Shown piece after piece: positions 44,508 to 53,789 of a stretch of DNA of 64,000 bases. Below the pieces are notes generated by a model. The model did not search any database. It was not told where the DNA came from and was given only the letters and a program-made list of their open reading frames with translations. The stretch comes from Promineifilum sp019695075. GTDB taxonomy: Bacteria > Chloroflexota > Anaerolineae > Promineifilales > Promineifilaceae. Location of the stretch: positions 1 to 64,000 of the forward strand of contig JAHCIO010000010.1 of NCBI GenBank assembly GCA_026129185.1, given 5' to 3'. Within the stretch, counting starts at the first letter, position 1, and every line of letters begins with the position of its first letter. The translations under genes and the position numbers were made by a program.

Positions 44508-45128
44508 ATGTCACCGCCAACTCGCCTCCTGTTTATCCGCCACGCGCGCAGCGTCTGGAACGAAGCCGGTCTCTGGCAGGGGCAGGCCGACCCCCCTTTG
44601 AGCGAGGCCGGTCTGGTCGAAGCCCAACGCCTGGCCGAGCGCCTGCGTCGCATGCCGGCCATCGACCACATCTACGCCAGCGATCTCCAGCGCGCCCAGA
44701 CGACGGCCCGCATTGTGGCCGAGGCGTTGGGCCGGCCGCTGACCATCGACCCCGTCTGGCGCGAGCGCGGCATCGGCCAGTTAGAGGGGCTGACGACCGA
44801 TGAGATCATCGCCCGCTTTCCCGACGCCTGGGCCAGCCGCCTCCACGGCTCCATGCACGCGCCAGGCGGCGAAACCCCGGAGGATGTGCTGCGCCGCGCC
44901 GTGGCCGGCTGCGAGGCTGTGTTGGCCCGCCACGACCGGCAGACGGTGGCTATCGTCAGCCACGGCGGCATGATCCTGGCCACGCTGGTGCATTTGCTGG
45001 GCCTTAGCCCGATTGGCTTCACCCGCCTGAACGGCGGCTACCACACCGCCATCAGCCAGGTGGACATCATCGACGGCCACGCCCGCCTGGAACGGCTCAA
45101 CGACCACGCCCACCTCGAACTGCCATGA
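44508..45128 (+). CDS. Histidine phosphatase family protein
   Basis: A 206-residue phosphoglycerate-mutase-like phosphatase. RHG-type motif LLFIRHARSVWNEAG, where the usual RHG/RHGE reads RHA-RS; second catalytic region YASDLQRAQTTA; the proton-donor Glu in WRERGIGQLEG; and the second His in IVSHGGMI. The substrate is unknown; cobalamin phosphatase and sugar-phosphate phosphatases are possibilities. Start: ATG at 44508, giving the family N-terminus. It overlaps the following kinase by 4 bases (ATGA), so it may act with three-carbon or sugar phosphates. Confidence 0.9.
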   Translation: MSPPTRLLFIRHARSVWNEAGLWQGQADPPLSEAGLVEAQRLAERLRRMPAIDHIYASDLQRAQTTARIVAEALGRPLTIDPVWRERGIGQLEGLTTDEIIARFPDAWASRLHGSMHAPGGETPEDVLRRAVAGCEAVLARHDRQTVAIVSHGGMILATLVHLLGLSPIGFTRLNGGYHTAISQVDIIDGHARLERLNDHAHLELP

Positions 45129-46495
45129 TGCCCATCGCCTCTATCTCGCCCCGCTTTGCCGACTACCGCGGCCACGTCGATGAGCTTGTCAGCGCCGCGC
45201 TGGGCGCGGCCGACCCCGAAGCCGCCGTCGGCCGCTTTCTGCGGCGCGAAGGGCGCACGCTCTGGGTTGGCCGCGTCGCCGAGGCCGAGGCCATCGACCT
45301 GGAGCGCGGCCGCGTCTACCTGATCGCCGCCGGCAAGGCGGCCATCCCCATGACCGCGGCGGCCATGGCCGTGTTGGGCGCGGACGTGGCCGGCGGAGTG
45401 GTCATCGCCAAGGCCGGCGGCAGCGAGTGGCCGGACGCCGCCGCTCAGTGGCCGCTGGCGCTCCACCGCGGCGGCCATCCGCTGCCGGACGCCGACAGCC
45501 TGGCGGCGACGAAGGCGGTCGTGGAGCTGCTGGCGAACACGCGGGCCGAGGATGCCGTCTTGTGCCTCATCTCCGGCGGGGCATCGTCGTTGCTGACGCA
45601 GCCGCTGCTACCGTTGGACGACTGGCGCAAGCTGCTGGAGGTTTTCCTCAAGAGTGGTTGCACCATTGGCGAGTTAAACGCCGTCCGCCGGGCCATCGAC
45701 CGCGTCAAGGCCGGCGGGCTGGCGCGGGCCTGCGCGCCGGCGTCGTGCTATGGCCTGATCCTGTCCGATGTCGTTGGCAACCCGCTACCGGTCATCGGCG
45801 GCGGGCCGACCGTGCCCGACGACGATCTTGTCGTCGGCGCGGTGGCCGTGCTGGGGCGCTACGACATCGCCCGCCAGTTGGAAAAGGCGGAGTGGCAGCG
45901 GTTGGCCCTGGCGCTCAACCAGGCGCGCTATCTGCACAAGTCGGCCCGGCCGTCGGTGCGCAACGTGATCGTGGGCGACGTGCGCGAGGCGGCGACGGCG
46001 GCGCTGGTGGCCGCCATTCGTCTGGGCTTCGTCGGCCAATTGCTAACCGCCCACCTGGACGGCGAGGCGCGGGCCATCGGCCGGCTGGCCGCCGGCATCG
46101 CCCGCGACCTGCCGCCGGGCCAGTGCTGCATCCTGGGCGGCGAGACGACCGTCACCGTGCGCGGCAAGGGGCGCGGCGGGCGCAATCAGGAGTTGGCCCT
46201 GGCCGCGGCGCTGGCCCTGGAGCGGCAGCCCCGCGCGGCCGTGCTCAGCTTCGGCACCGACGGCGAGGATGGGCCGACGCCGGCCGCGGGCGCGGTCGTC
46301 ACCGGCGAAACGACGCCGCTGGCCCGTTCCTACGGCATCGACCCGCTGGCCCATCTGGCCGATAACAACAGCTACACCTTCTTCAGCCGCCTCGACGAGG
46401 TCAGCCGCGGCCGGGCCGAGTCTCATCTGGTGCTCACCGGCCCGACGGGCACAAATGTCAATGACCTCGTTGTTATTCTGTCCTATGCTGCCTGA
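45125..46495 (+). CDS. Glycerate 2-kinase, MOFRL family
   Basis: A 456-residue class II glycerate kinase (GckA/TtuD-like), phosphorylating glycerate to 2-phosphoglycerate in glyoxylate/serine or sugar-acid degradation. An N-terminal DUF4147 domain (YLIAAGKAAIPM, CLISGGASSLL, GELNAVRRAIDRVKAGGLA) and a C-terminal MOFRL domain (GGETTVTVRGKGRGGRNQELAL, SFGTDGEDGPT, TGPTGTNVNDL) are both complete. It starts within the stop of the phosphatase gene. A GC-rich hairpin repeat follows the stop. Confidence 0.93.
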   Translation: MMPIASISPRFADYRGHVDELVSAALGAADPEAAVGRFLRREGRTLWVGRVAEAEAIDLERGRVYLIAAGKAAIPMTAAAMAVLGADVAGGVVIAKAGGSEWPDAAAQWPLALHRGGHPLPDADSLAATKAVVELLANTRAEDAVLCLISGGASSLLTQPLLPLDDWRKLLEVFLKSGCTIGELNAVRRAIDRVKAGGLARACAPASCYGLILSDVVGNPLPVIGGGPTVPDDDLVVGAVAVLGRYDIARQLEKAEWQRLALALNQARYLHKSARPSVRNVIVGDVREAATAALVAAIRLGFVGQLLTAHLDGEARAIGRLAAGIARDLPPGQCCILGGETTVTVRGKGRGGRNQELALAAALALERQPRAAVLSFGTDGEDGPTPAAGAVVTGETTPLARSYGIDPLAHLADNNSYTFFSRLDEVSRGRAESHLVLTGPTGTNVNDLVVILSYAA

Positions 46496-46511
46496 GCCGC
46501 GCCTGATGGAT

Positions 46512-46547
46512 GGCCCCTCCTCTAGCCCCTCCCAGAGGGAGGGGGAC
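46512..46547. repeat. CCCCTCC/GGAGGGG hairpin repeat, possible terminator
   Basis: CCCCTCCC (46526-46533) pairs perfectly with GGGAGGGG (46537-46544) around AGA, 17 bases after the glycerate kinase stop. It is related in composition to the 1977-2013 and 5953-5987 repeats. Confidence 0.6.
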
Positions 46548-46581
46548 AGCCAACCAATGACGCCAAGTCCAAGGAGACTTT

Positions 46582-48012
46582 ATGACCGTTAAGTTCGGCA
46601 CTGATGGCTGGCGAGCCATCATTAGCGACGAATTCACCTTCGATAACCTGCGCCTGGTCGCCCAGGCCATCGCCGACTATGTTCACAGCCAGGGGGCGGA
46701 CACACCGCGCGTGGTCATTGGCTTCGACACGCGCTTCCTATCCGACCGCTACGCCGCCGAGGTGGCCCGGGTGATGGCCGCCAACGACATCCACGCCTGG
46801 CTGGCGCGGGCCGACACGCCCACCCCGGCCATCAGCTACGCGGTGGTCAACAAGGGGGCCACGGCCGGCGTCATGATCACCGCCAGCCACAACCCGCCGC
46901 GCTACAACGGCGTCAAGCTCAAGGCCAGCTACGGCGGTAGCGCCAGCCCCGATCAGCATCGCCAGGTGGAGCGACTGCTGACGGCCAACGTGGCCGCGGG
47001 ACGGACGCCGCGCCTGATGGACCTCGACCAGGCGTTGCGCGAGGGCCGTGTCGTTAAGTTCGACCCGGCCTGGGCCTACTATGAGCACCTGGGCCGGTTG
47101 ATTGACCTGGACATCATCCACGAGGGCGAGCTGCGCGTCATCCACGACGCCATGTACGGCGCGGGCCGGCGCACCATCAGCGAGATGCTCATGCGCACGC
47201 GCACTCACGTACTGAACATGCGCGACGAGATGAACCCCGGCTTTGGCGGCATCCACCCGGAGCCGATCGCCAAGCACCTGGGCCTGCTGGCCTCGGCCAT
47301 GGGCGCGGGCAACTGGCAGGCCGGGCTGGCCACCGATGGCGACGCCGACCGCATCGGCGCGGTCGATGCCCGCGGCCAGTTCGTCGATCCCCACCGCATC
47401 TTCGGCCTTATCCTGCGCTACCTGTTGCGCCAGCGCGGCCTGCGCGGCCCGGTCGTGCGCACCGTCTCGACCACGCGCATGATCGACCGCATCGCCGCCG
47501 AGTACGGCCTGCCGGTCATTGAGACGCCCGTCGGTTTCAACCACATCGCCGACCTGATGCTGGAGCAGGATGTCGTCATGGGCGGCGAGGAGTCGGGCGG
47601 CATGAGCATCCACGGCCACATCCCGGAAGGGGACGGCGTGCTGATGGGGCTGCTGCTGCTGGAGGTGATGGCCGAGGCCCACAAGCCGCTGCACGTCCTG
47701 GTCGACGAACTGCTGGCTGCTTATGGCCCGGCGCAATACGCGCGGACGGACATGAAGCTGCGGCGGCCAGTCGTCAAGGCCGAGTTGGCCGAGAAACTGG
47801 TGAACAGCGCGCCGGACGCCATCGCCGGCGTGGCCGTCGAAGAGGTGCGCACCAGCGACGGCATCAAATACTACCTGGCCGACGGCAGTTGGCTGCTCAT
47901 CCGGCCGTCGGGCACGGAGCCGGTGCTGCGTGTCTATGCCGAAGCGCCGAGTGATGCGCGTGTGAGCGCCCTGCTCGGCTTCGGCGAGGTCATTGCCGAG
48001 GGCGAACATTAG
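46582..48012 (+). CDS. Phosphoglucomutase/phosphomannomutase family protein
   Basis: A 476-residue alpha-D-phosphohexomutase. Domain 1 has FGTDGWRA and the phosphoserine loop VMITASHNPPRYNG; domain 2 has the metal-binding ATDGDADRIGA; domain 3 has GGEESGGMS for sugar specificity; domain 4 has the phosphate-binding RPSGTEPVLRVYAE. All four active-site loops are intact. It interconverts hexose 1- and 6-phosphates; whether glucose, mannose or glucosamine is preferred is not decidable. A strong hairpin follows the stop. Confidence 0.94.
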   Translation: MTVKFGTDGWRAIISDEFTFDNLRLVAQAIADYVHSQGADTPRVVIGFDTRFLSDRYAAEVARVMAANDIHAWLARADTPTPAISYAVVNKGATAGVMITASHNPPRYNGVKLKASYGGSASPDQHRQVERLLTANVAAGRTPRLMDLDQALREGRVVKFDPAWAYYEHLGRLIDLDIIHEGELRVIHDAMYGAGRRTISEMLMRTRTHVLNMRDEMNPGFGGIHPEPIAKHLGLLASAMGAGNWQAGLATDGDADRIGAVDARGQFVDPHRIFGLILRYLLRQRGLRGPVVRTVSTTRMIDRIAAEYGLPVIETPVGFNHIADLMLEQDVVMGGEESGGMSIHGHIPEGDGVLMGLLLLEVMAEAHKPLHVLVDELLAAYGPAQYARTDMKLRRPVVKAELAEKLVNSAPDAIAGVAVEEVRTSDGIKYYLADGSWLLIRPSGTEPVLRVYAEAPSDARVSALLGFGEVIAEGEH

Positions 48013-48014
48013 TA

Positions 48015-48051
48015 GGCCGCGCCGCGGGACGCAACGTCCCGCGGCGCGGCC
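48015..48051. terminator. Perfect 16-bp hairpin between convergent genes
   Basis: GGCCGCGCCGCGGGAC and GTCCCGCGGCGCGGCC pair without mismatch around GCAAC. It starts 2 bases after the mutase stop and ends 8 bases before the dipeptidase stop on the other strand. Probably a shared terminator, although T-tracts are lacking. Confidence 0.75.
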
Positions 48052-48059
48052 CGTTTGCC

Positions 48060-49445
48060 CTACATGGACGCGAAGCGGTAGAGAATCCGCGCGCTATGGC
48101 GGATGCCGTTGATAAAGTCAGGGATGCGGATGTTCTCGTTGGGCGCGTGAACACGGCTCTCCGGGTAGCCGCAGCCCGACGTGACCACCGGCAGGCCCAG
48201 GACGTGGATGAACGGGTGCAGCGGCCCGCTGCCGCCGATAAGCGGCTCGACGCTGGCCGGCTTGCCGTAGACATCCTCGGCGGCGTGGATGGATAGCTGC
48301 ACGAAGGGATGATCCGGGTCGGTGCGCGCCGGCTTGACCCCGGCCAAATAGCGCACTTCCACGTCCGGGAAGCCCTCGGCGTCCAGGTGGGCGCGCAGCA
48401 GCGGCCCGATCTCCTCTGGCGACTGGTCGGGCACGAGGCGGAAGTCCAGCTTGGCGCTGGCGCGGGCGGGCAGCACCGTCTTGGCTCCCGGCCCCTGATA
48501 GCCGGAGGTCAGGCCATTGATGGTGGCCGTCGGCTCGAACACCGCCGCGCGTCGCAGTTCCGTGCCGCTGGTCATGCCCTTCAGGAAGCCGGCCACGCCA
48601 TAGGACGCCTTAAACGCCTCCGATTGGTCGGGCAGTTCGGCCAGATAGGCCAGATCGCGCGCGGTTGCCGGCTTGGCTTTGTCGTAGAAGCCGGGGATGC
48701 GGATGCGCTCGTCGACGCCCTTGATGGTGCTCAGCGCCCACACCAGCCGCCAGGCCGCGTTGGCGATCAGCGAGCCGCCCAGGCCGGAGTGGCAGTCCTG
48801 CGAGGCTGTCTGCGCCGACAACTCGAAGTAGGCCAGGCCGCGCATGCCCAGCGTCTGCGTCGGCCGGCTGGTGTAATCGACGCTGCCAAACTCCCAGATG
48901 CAGCCGTCGGCGGCGAAGCGCTCCTTGTGGGCGTCGATGGCCGGCGGGATGTTGGGGCTGCCGATTTCCTCCTCGCCCTCGACGAAGAACTTGACGCGGC
49001 AGGGCAGCTCGCCCAGCACGTCGCGCACGGCCGCGGCGGCGGCCATGCGGGTGATGAGCTGGCCCTTGTCGTCGCTGACGCCGCGGGCGTAAAGGTGGTC
49101 GCCGGCGCGTGTCAGGGTGAAGGGCGGCGAATTCCACAGTTCCAGCGGCTCCGGCGGCTGGACGTCATAGTGGTTGTAGAACAGCAGCGTCGGCGCGCCC
49201 TCGCGCGGGCCGCTGTCGCCGTAGACGATAGGGCTGCCGCCCGTGGGCAGGACTTCGGCGACGTAGCCCTCTTCGCGCAGCATCGTCGCCACCAGCGCGG
49301 CGCAGTCGTCGATGCCCAGGCGCTGGGCGGAAATGCTGGGCCGGGCGCAGAGGCGGCCGAGTTGCTCGATCCAATACTCCAGACGCGCCTCAATGCGCGC
49401 GTCGATCTGGGCCTCGACGGCCCGGGTGTTGGTGTTGATGGTCAT
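48060..49445 (-). CDS. M20-family dipeptidase
   Basis: A 461-residue zinc exopeptidase of the carnosine-dipeptidase-like M20 group. Motifs: FYNHYDVQPPEPLELW (His plus catalytic Asp), YARGVSDDKGQLI (bridging Asp), FFVEGEEEIGSP (catalytic Glu-Glu), and a late VTSGCGYPESRVHAPNENI with the final His. It cleaves dipeptides or related amides in the cytosol. Start: ATG at 49445, preceded by GGAGG; the longer frame runs through a palindromic repeat. Confidence 0.94.
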   Translation of the reverse strand: MTINTNTRAVEAQIDARIEARLEYWIEQLGRLCARPSISAQRLGIDDCAALVATMLREEGYVAEVLPTGGSPIVYGDSGPREGAPTLLFYNHYDVQPPEPLELWNSPPFTLTRAGDHLYARGVSDDKGQLITRMAAAAAVRDVLGELPCRVKFFVEGEEEIGSPNIPPAIDAHKERFAADGCIWEFGSVDYTSRPTQTLGMRGLAYFELSAQTASQDCHSGLGGSLIANAAWRLVWALSTIKGVDERIRIPGFYDKAKPATARDLAYLAELPDQSEAFKASYGVAGFLKGMTSGTELRRAAVFEPTATINGLTSGYQGPGAKTVLPARASAKLDFRLVPDQSPEEIGPLLRAHLDAEGFPDVEVRYLAGVKPARTDPDHPFVQLSIHAAEDVYGKPASVEPLIGGSGPLHPFIHVLGLPVVTSGCGYPESRVHAPNENIRIPDFINGIRHSARILYRFASM

Positions 49446-49470
49446 GTATCCTCCATAATAAATATAGGAG

Positions 49471-49570
49471 CTCACGCAAAGGCGCCAAGGGGCAAAAGGC
49501 GCAAAGAAGAAACGGCCGATGATAGAATGTCCCCTTTGTGTCCTTTGCTTGCTTGGCGACTTTGCGTGAG
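49471..49570. repeat. CTCACGCAAAG long inverted repeat, copy 5
   Basis: CTCACGCAAAGGCGCCAAGG at the left and CTTGGCGACTTTGCGTGAG at the right form a 100-base hairpin element upstream of the dipeptidase gene and downstream of azlD. Confidence 0.85.
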
Positions 49571-49613
49571 CGCTTCTTCCGACCTGCAATACTCCTGTCA
49601 GCGTTTGCAGCAG

Positions 49614-49934
49614 CTACAGCGCCTGCAGCGCCCACAGTACGCCCATGCCGGCGATGACGGTCAGCAGGACGTTGCGCGTGCGCCAGGCGACGAGGATGGC
49701 CACCAGCCCGGCCAGCAGCCGTTCGTTGCCCAGCGACAGGTCGAACGCGCCGCCGGGCATCAGTAGCTCCGGGGCGATGATGGCCGAGAGGACGGCCGCG
49801 GGCACGTAGCGCAGGGCGCGCAGCAGCCGATCCGGCAGGTGCGCCCCCTCCGGCAGCAGAAAGAGCGACACGCGGATGGCGTAGGTGATGACGCCCATGC
49901 CGATGATGGTCAGAACCAGGGCTGCGTCGCTCAC
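49614..49934 (-). CDS. azlD: AzlD-type branched-chain amino-acid exporter subunit
   Basis: A 106-residue membrane protein with about four hydrophobic helices (VLTIIGMGVITYAIRVSLFLL, VPAAVLSAIIAPELLM, LLAGLVAILVAWRT, VIAGMGVLWAL). It is the small partner of AzlC in branched-chain amino-acid export. It overlaps azlC by 4 bases. Confidence 0.92.
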   Translation of the reverse strand: MSDAALVLTIIGMGVITYAIRVSLFLLPEGAHLPDRLLRALRYVPAAVLSAIIAPELLMPGGAFDLSLGNERLLAGLVAILVAWRTRNVLLTVIAGMGVLWALQAL

Positions 49935-50665
49935 GACTGCGCCTCCTCCCGGCCGCGCCCGCCCAGGCGGCTCTCCAACGCCACGCCGGCGAGGATGCCG
50001 CTCAGAGCCGCGGCCATCAGCCCCAGCTTATAGGGCCAGCCGAAGGTCAGCACGGCCACCAGGCCGGCCGTCAGCGCCGCGGCGACGTGCGGCCGGTCGC
50101 GCAGAGCGGGCACGACGATGCCGATGAAGGTCACGGCCAGGGCGAAGTCGAGCGACCAGCCGGCGGGGACGGCCGCGCCGAAGAGGATGCCCAGCGCCGT
50201 GCTGATCTGCCAGCTCGTCCACAGCGTCAGGCCCGCGCCCAGGAAGAACCAGTGGCCGGTGGCCCGCGGCGCGTCCGCCTCCAGGTAGCGGATGATGGTC
50301 GGCGCGTAGGCCTCGTCGGTCAACAGGTAGGCCAGCACCAGCCGCCAGCGCAGGGGCAGATGGCGGACGTAGGGGGCCAGCGAGGCGCTATAGAGCAGGT
50401 GGCGCAGGTTGACCACCAGCGTCGTCAACAGCAGCACGAACGACGCCGCGCCGCCGGCGATGAGCTGCACGCCGATGAATTGAGCCGAGCCGGCGAAGAC
50501 CACCGCCGACATCGCCTGGGCCAGGGCGGGGGTCAGCCCCCCAGCGGCGTCCCCGCCGCCCACGGCCACCGCGCCGAAGATCAGCCCAAACGGCACGACG
50601 CCGATGACGATAGGCACTTCGGCGCGCACGCCGGCCAGGAATTCGCTCCTCTGGGGGGAAGGCAT
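49931..50665 (-). CDS. azlC: AzlC-type branched-chain amino-acid exporter subunit
   Basis: A 244-residue inner-membrane permease of the AzlC family. Conserved segments: GVVPFGLIFGAVA, AQAMSAVVFAGSAQFIGVQLI, and NLRHLLYSASLAPYV; about seven to eight helices. With AzlD it exports branched-chain amino acids. Start: ATG at 50665; the much longer open frame upstream is antisense or out of phase with the peptidase-like gene. It begins 17 bases after that gene ends. Confidence 0.92.
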   Translation of the reverse strand: MPSPQRSEFLAGVRAEVPIVIGVVPFGLIFGAVAVGGGDAAGGLTPALAQAMSAVVFAGSAQFIGVQLIAGGAASFVLLLTTLVVNLRHLLYSASLAPYVRHLPLRWRLVLAYLLTDEAYAPTIIRYLEADAPRATGHWFFLGAGLTLWTSWQISTALGILFGAAVPAGWSLDFALAVTFIGIVVPALRDRPHVAAALTAGLVAVLTFGWPYKLGLMAAALSGILAGVALESRLGGRGREEAQS

Positions 50666-50682
50666 GGCGGCGGGCGGGCGGC

Positions 50683-53676
50683 TCACCCGGACGGCGCGGC
50701 GACGATGCGCTCGATGCCGGCGGCCGTGGGCAGGAAGATGGTCTCGAAGAGGTCGGTTGCCGGGTCGGGGGCCTCTCCCCACACGGCCACCTCCATCTCG
50801 CCGTCCTGGCGGCTGAGGAGCAGGCCGCTGATCGGGCGGCCGTCGGCGGCGGTGTAGGTGAAGTCGTTGCGCTCCCAGATATGGCCGGCATAGAAGAAGC
50901 GCTCCGGCTCGTCGGCGGTGAAGCCGGCCACGCCCTCGGACGCCGTGGCCAGCAGGCTGCTCATCGCCTCGGCCGCCGTCCGCGCCGCCGGCTGGATGCG
51001 CACGGCGACGAACGTCTGCGGGTCGGCGGCGAAGCGCTGCCAGTTGTTGTAGGCCTGATAGGCGAAGCCGGTTGGATAGCGCACGCGGAAGTCGCCCACG
51101 TTGAGCGTTGACCAGGGTTCGTCGCCGAAGCCCAGTCGTGGCGGCACGCGCTGCCACGTGGCGGTGATGGTGGCCAGCGTGGCCACGGTGGTCGCCTCGG
51201 CCTCGCGCGGGCCGTCGAGGTCGATGACGATACCCGTGCCGTCCTGCACAAAGGTGACAAACGCGCCGGTGCGTGGCCCCTGCTCGGCGCTGTCGTAGCC
51301 GTAGGCCGTATGCATGCCCGCGATGCCCGGCGCGGGGCCGACCGTCACCGGCTCTTGCAGCAGAACGCTGACCTGGCCGAAGGTGCCCAGAACGTCGTTT
51401 TGCAGCGTGGCCAGGTCGCCCGTCCAGTTGGGGTAGGTGCGCACCTGAAGCTGGACCGTGCCGCTGATGTTGCCCGTGAAGGTAATGCCCTCCTGTGTGG
51501 CCGGCGGCAGCCAGTCGGCCGGGTAGAGGAACTGCGCGCCGTTGGCCACGTCCACGTAGGCGCGGAAGCCCTCCGGCGCGCCGGTCGGGTCGACCGTGAC
51601 CAATTGCGTGGCCGCTACCGCGCTGTTGTCGAGCGCCGTCACCCACAGGCCGACAGCGTAGCGCCCCGCGGGCAGCGGCCGGGCGCTACGATAGAGCGCC
51701 GGCGCGTCGTCGTAGGCCAGCGTCACGCCCGGCTCGGCGCTCAGCGTGCCGTCGGCGGCCAGGATCGGTAGCGCCGGCTGGAAGATGTCGCCTGGCCGCG
51801 GGCGCGCCTCGCCGATTAGCCGCGCGCCGCTGTCCGCCGGCATGGCCAGCCACAGGCGCGTGGATGCCGGCGCGCCGGGAGCAAAGACGACCGTGGCCTC
51901 GGCGGCCTGGCTGCTCTCGGCGCGGCGGAAAGCGCCCCGCGCGGCCGTCTGCGGCCCCAATGGCGAGGGCGCTACGGCCCGCAACGGCACGTAGTCGCCC
52001 GCGCCGGCGCTGTCGGCCAGATAGTTGCCGGTCGCATCCCAGACGACGAGTGATTCGTGCCAGCCGTCGCTCCAGAGAGACGCGCTCGTGCCGCCGGGCA
52101 GGGTTTGCGCGGCCGGCGCGACGACCTCTTCCTGGCGCAGCACGTAGCGGCCGTCGGCCGTCTCCTGGCCCGCTACCAGCGCTACCTGGCCGACGCGCTG
52201 GGCGACGATCTCGGCCCGCAGGAAGGCCGGCTGGGCGATATGGGCCGCCAGCGCGGCGGCCGCGCGCGGATCGGGATCGACCGTCAGCCGCGTCGCGTTG
52301 CCGGCCGTCGCCCCGACGAAGGTATTGAGATAGCCGGCCCAGGTGGGCAGGCGACTGATGCCGCCGTAGAGCGGATCGACCGCGGCTACCCCGCCCGGCC
52401 AGTAGAAAGCGACGCCGCGGCCCATTGCCAGCCCCTGGCCGTGGTCGAAGCCGATCAGCGCTTCCGTCAGGGCGGCGCTGACGGCCGTGGCCGCGGTCTG
52501 CACGTCACCGGGCGGACTAACCTCGGCGATGAGGGCCGCGGCATGGGATAGATCGACGGCGGCGATGCTGTCGGCGTCGGCCAGGGCGGCGCGGCCGTAG
52601 GTCTGCGCGCCGCGGCGGGCGAAGCCGGCCAGTTCGCCGTAGAGCCGCGGCTCGGCCGACAGCGCGCGGGCCAGCGCCTCAACCGCGGCGCTGAGGGCCG
52701 GGACGCGCCCCAGATCGACCGCGGCCATGCTGGCGAACTCGTCTCCCTCCAGTTGGCGCTGCGTGTTGACATAAGTTGTGACCATGTCGCCGGCCAGTTG
52801 CCGCCCGTCGATGAACGGTTCGCCGTTGAGTTGGGCCACGACCGCCTGAAAGTCCCACGACGCGCCGGCCACCAGGTCGGGCGAGGCCACGGCGTAGGCG
52901 GCGTAGGGCTGGAGGGTCTGGAGCACGTCCAGTTGGCTCATCAGCCCGGCGCTGAAGGCGACGACCTCGAAGCGCGCGCCGGTCTGCGTCTGCGCATAGG
53001 CCAACGCCTGGTCGATGTCGGTCAGGCTGAGGTGATCGGTCTGGCCGGGCGCGCCGGCAGCCGTGTCCAGGCAGCAGCCGCGCCAGCCGCCGCCATAGTC
53101 GCCCAGCACCAGCAGGGTGTGGTTAGCCGGGTAAGCGCTGACGGCCCAGGTCAGGAAGTCGGCCAGCGTCTGCGGGTCGCCCTGGTTCTTTTCGCCCAGG
53201 GTGGCCACGACCTCGGAGGCCAGCGCTTGCGGGTCGGCGTCGGCGCGGATGTGGTAGCGGACGGATTCGGCCGTGCCCGCCGGCCCGCCCTCCGGCCAAT
53301 CGACCTCGGCCACGATCTGCACCTGATCCGATGGCGCGCCGGCCTCCATCTCGTTCAGGTCGTCCCAGACGAAAGCGGCGTGGTCGTTGTCGGCTCCGCC
53401 GTAGTACAGCACCGTCCAGGCCGGGCGGGCGGGATCGTAGGTGGCCGTAGGCCCCGTGGCGGGGGGCAGGGGGGCGGTCGTGGCCGCGCCGACGGGCGGC
53501 GCGGGCGTGCCCATCGGCGCTTCGCCCGTGACGCCGAGGACGACGGGCGAAGCCGCGGGCGGCTGCGGCGTCAGTTGCGCCAGGCGGCCGCCGGGGTCGC
53601 AGGCCATCAGGCTGAGGCTGAGCGCCAGCAGTGCCAGAGAGACGCAGAGAATATGGAGCGGCCGAGAGCGTGTCAT
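50683..53676 (-). CDS. Clostripain (C11)-like lipoprotein lacking the catalytic dyad
   Basis: A 997-residue predicted lipoprotein: the signal ends at LMAC with Cys26 as lipidation site, followed by a Pro/Thr/Ala linker (about 32-85). Residues about 86-430 align by eye with the C11 clostripain fold (VLYYGGADNDHAAFVWDDLNEME). The catalytic His motif, normally WDHGGGW, reads LGDYGGGW (Tyr194), and the catalytic Cys motif, normally FDACLM, reads FSAGLM (Gly244). Both catalytic residues are therefore lost. The remaining 550 residues are beta-rich domains of unknown type. Probably a surface binding or scaffolding protein. It lies upstream of azlCD but is likely unrelated in function. Confidence 0.82.
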   Translation of the reverse strand: MTRSRPLHILCVSLALLALSLSLMACDPGGRLAQLTPQPPAASPVVLGVTGEAPMGTPAPPVGAATTAPLPPATGPTATYDPARPAWTVLYYGGADNDHAAFVWDDLNEMEAGAPSDQVQIVAEVDWPEGGPAGTAESVRYHIRADADPQALASEVVATLGEKNQGDPQTLADFLTWAVSAYPANHTLLVLGDYGGGWRGCCLDTAAGAPGQTDHLSLTDIDQALAYAQTQTGARFEVVAFSAGLMSQLDVLQTLQPYAAYAVASPDLVAGASWDFQAVVAQLNGEPFIDGRQLAGDMVTTYVNTQRQLEGDEFASMAAVDLGRVPALSAAVEALARALSAEPRLYGELAGFARRGAQTYGRAALADADSIAAVDLSHAAALIAEVSPPGDVQTAATAVSAALTEALIGFDHGQGLAMGRGVAFYWPGGVAAVDPLYGGISRLPTWAGYLNTFVGATAGNATRLTVDPDPRAAAALAAHIAQPAFLRAEIVAQRVGQVALVAGQETADGRYVLRQEEVVAPAAQTLPGGTSASLWSDGWHESLVVWDATGNYLADSAGAGDYVPLRAVAPSPLGPQTAARGAFRRAESSQAAEATVVFAPGAPASTRLWLAMPADSGARLIGEARPRPGDIFQPALPILAADGTLSAEPGVTLAYDDAPALYRSARPLPAGRYAVGLWVTALDNSAVAATQLVTVDPTGAPEGFRAYVDVANGAQFLYPADWLPPATQEGITFTGNISGTVQLQVRTYPNWTGDLATLQNDVLGTFGQVSVLLQEPVTVGPAPGIAGMHTAYGYDSAEQGPRTGAFVTFVQDGTGIVIDLDGPREAEATTVATLATITATWQRVPPRLGFGDEPWSTLNVGDFRVRYPTGFAYQAYNNWQRFAADPQTFVAVRIQPAARTAAEAMSSLLATASEGVAGFTADEPERFFYAGHIWERNDFTYTAADGRPISGLLLSRQDGEMEVAVWGEAPDPATDLFETIFLPTAAGIERIVAAPSG

Positions 53677-53789
53677 TCGGCATCATTATCGACCGACTTG
53701 GGCCGCGAGGCAAAGTCAGCGTGCGTTCACTTGTGCAGCGCCGGCAAACACGTTAGCATTCGGGTGTCTGCCCACAGCGAGCGCCGGCC

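Noticed and set aside
50666..51646. Upstream extension of the azlC frame
   Set aside because: Overlaps the clostripain-like gene in another frame and has Arg/His/Gly-rich shadow composition; AzlC motifs begin after ATG 50665.
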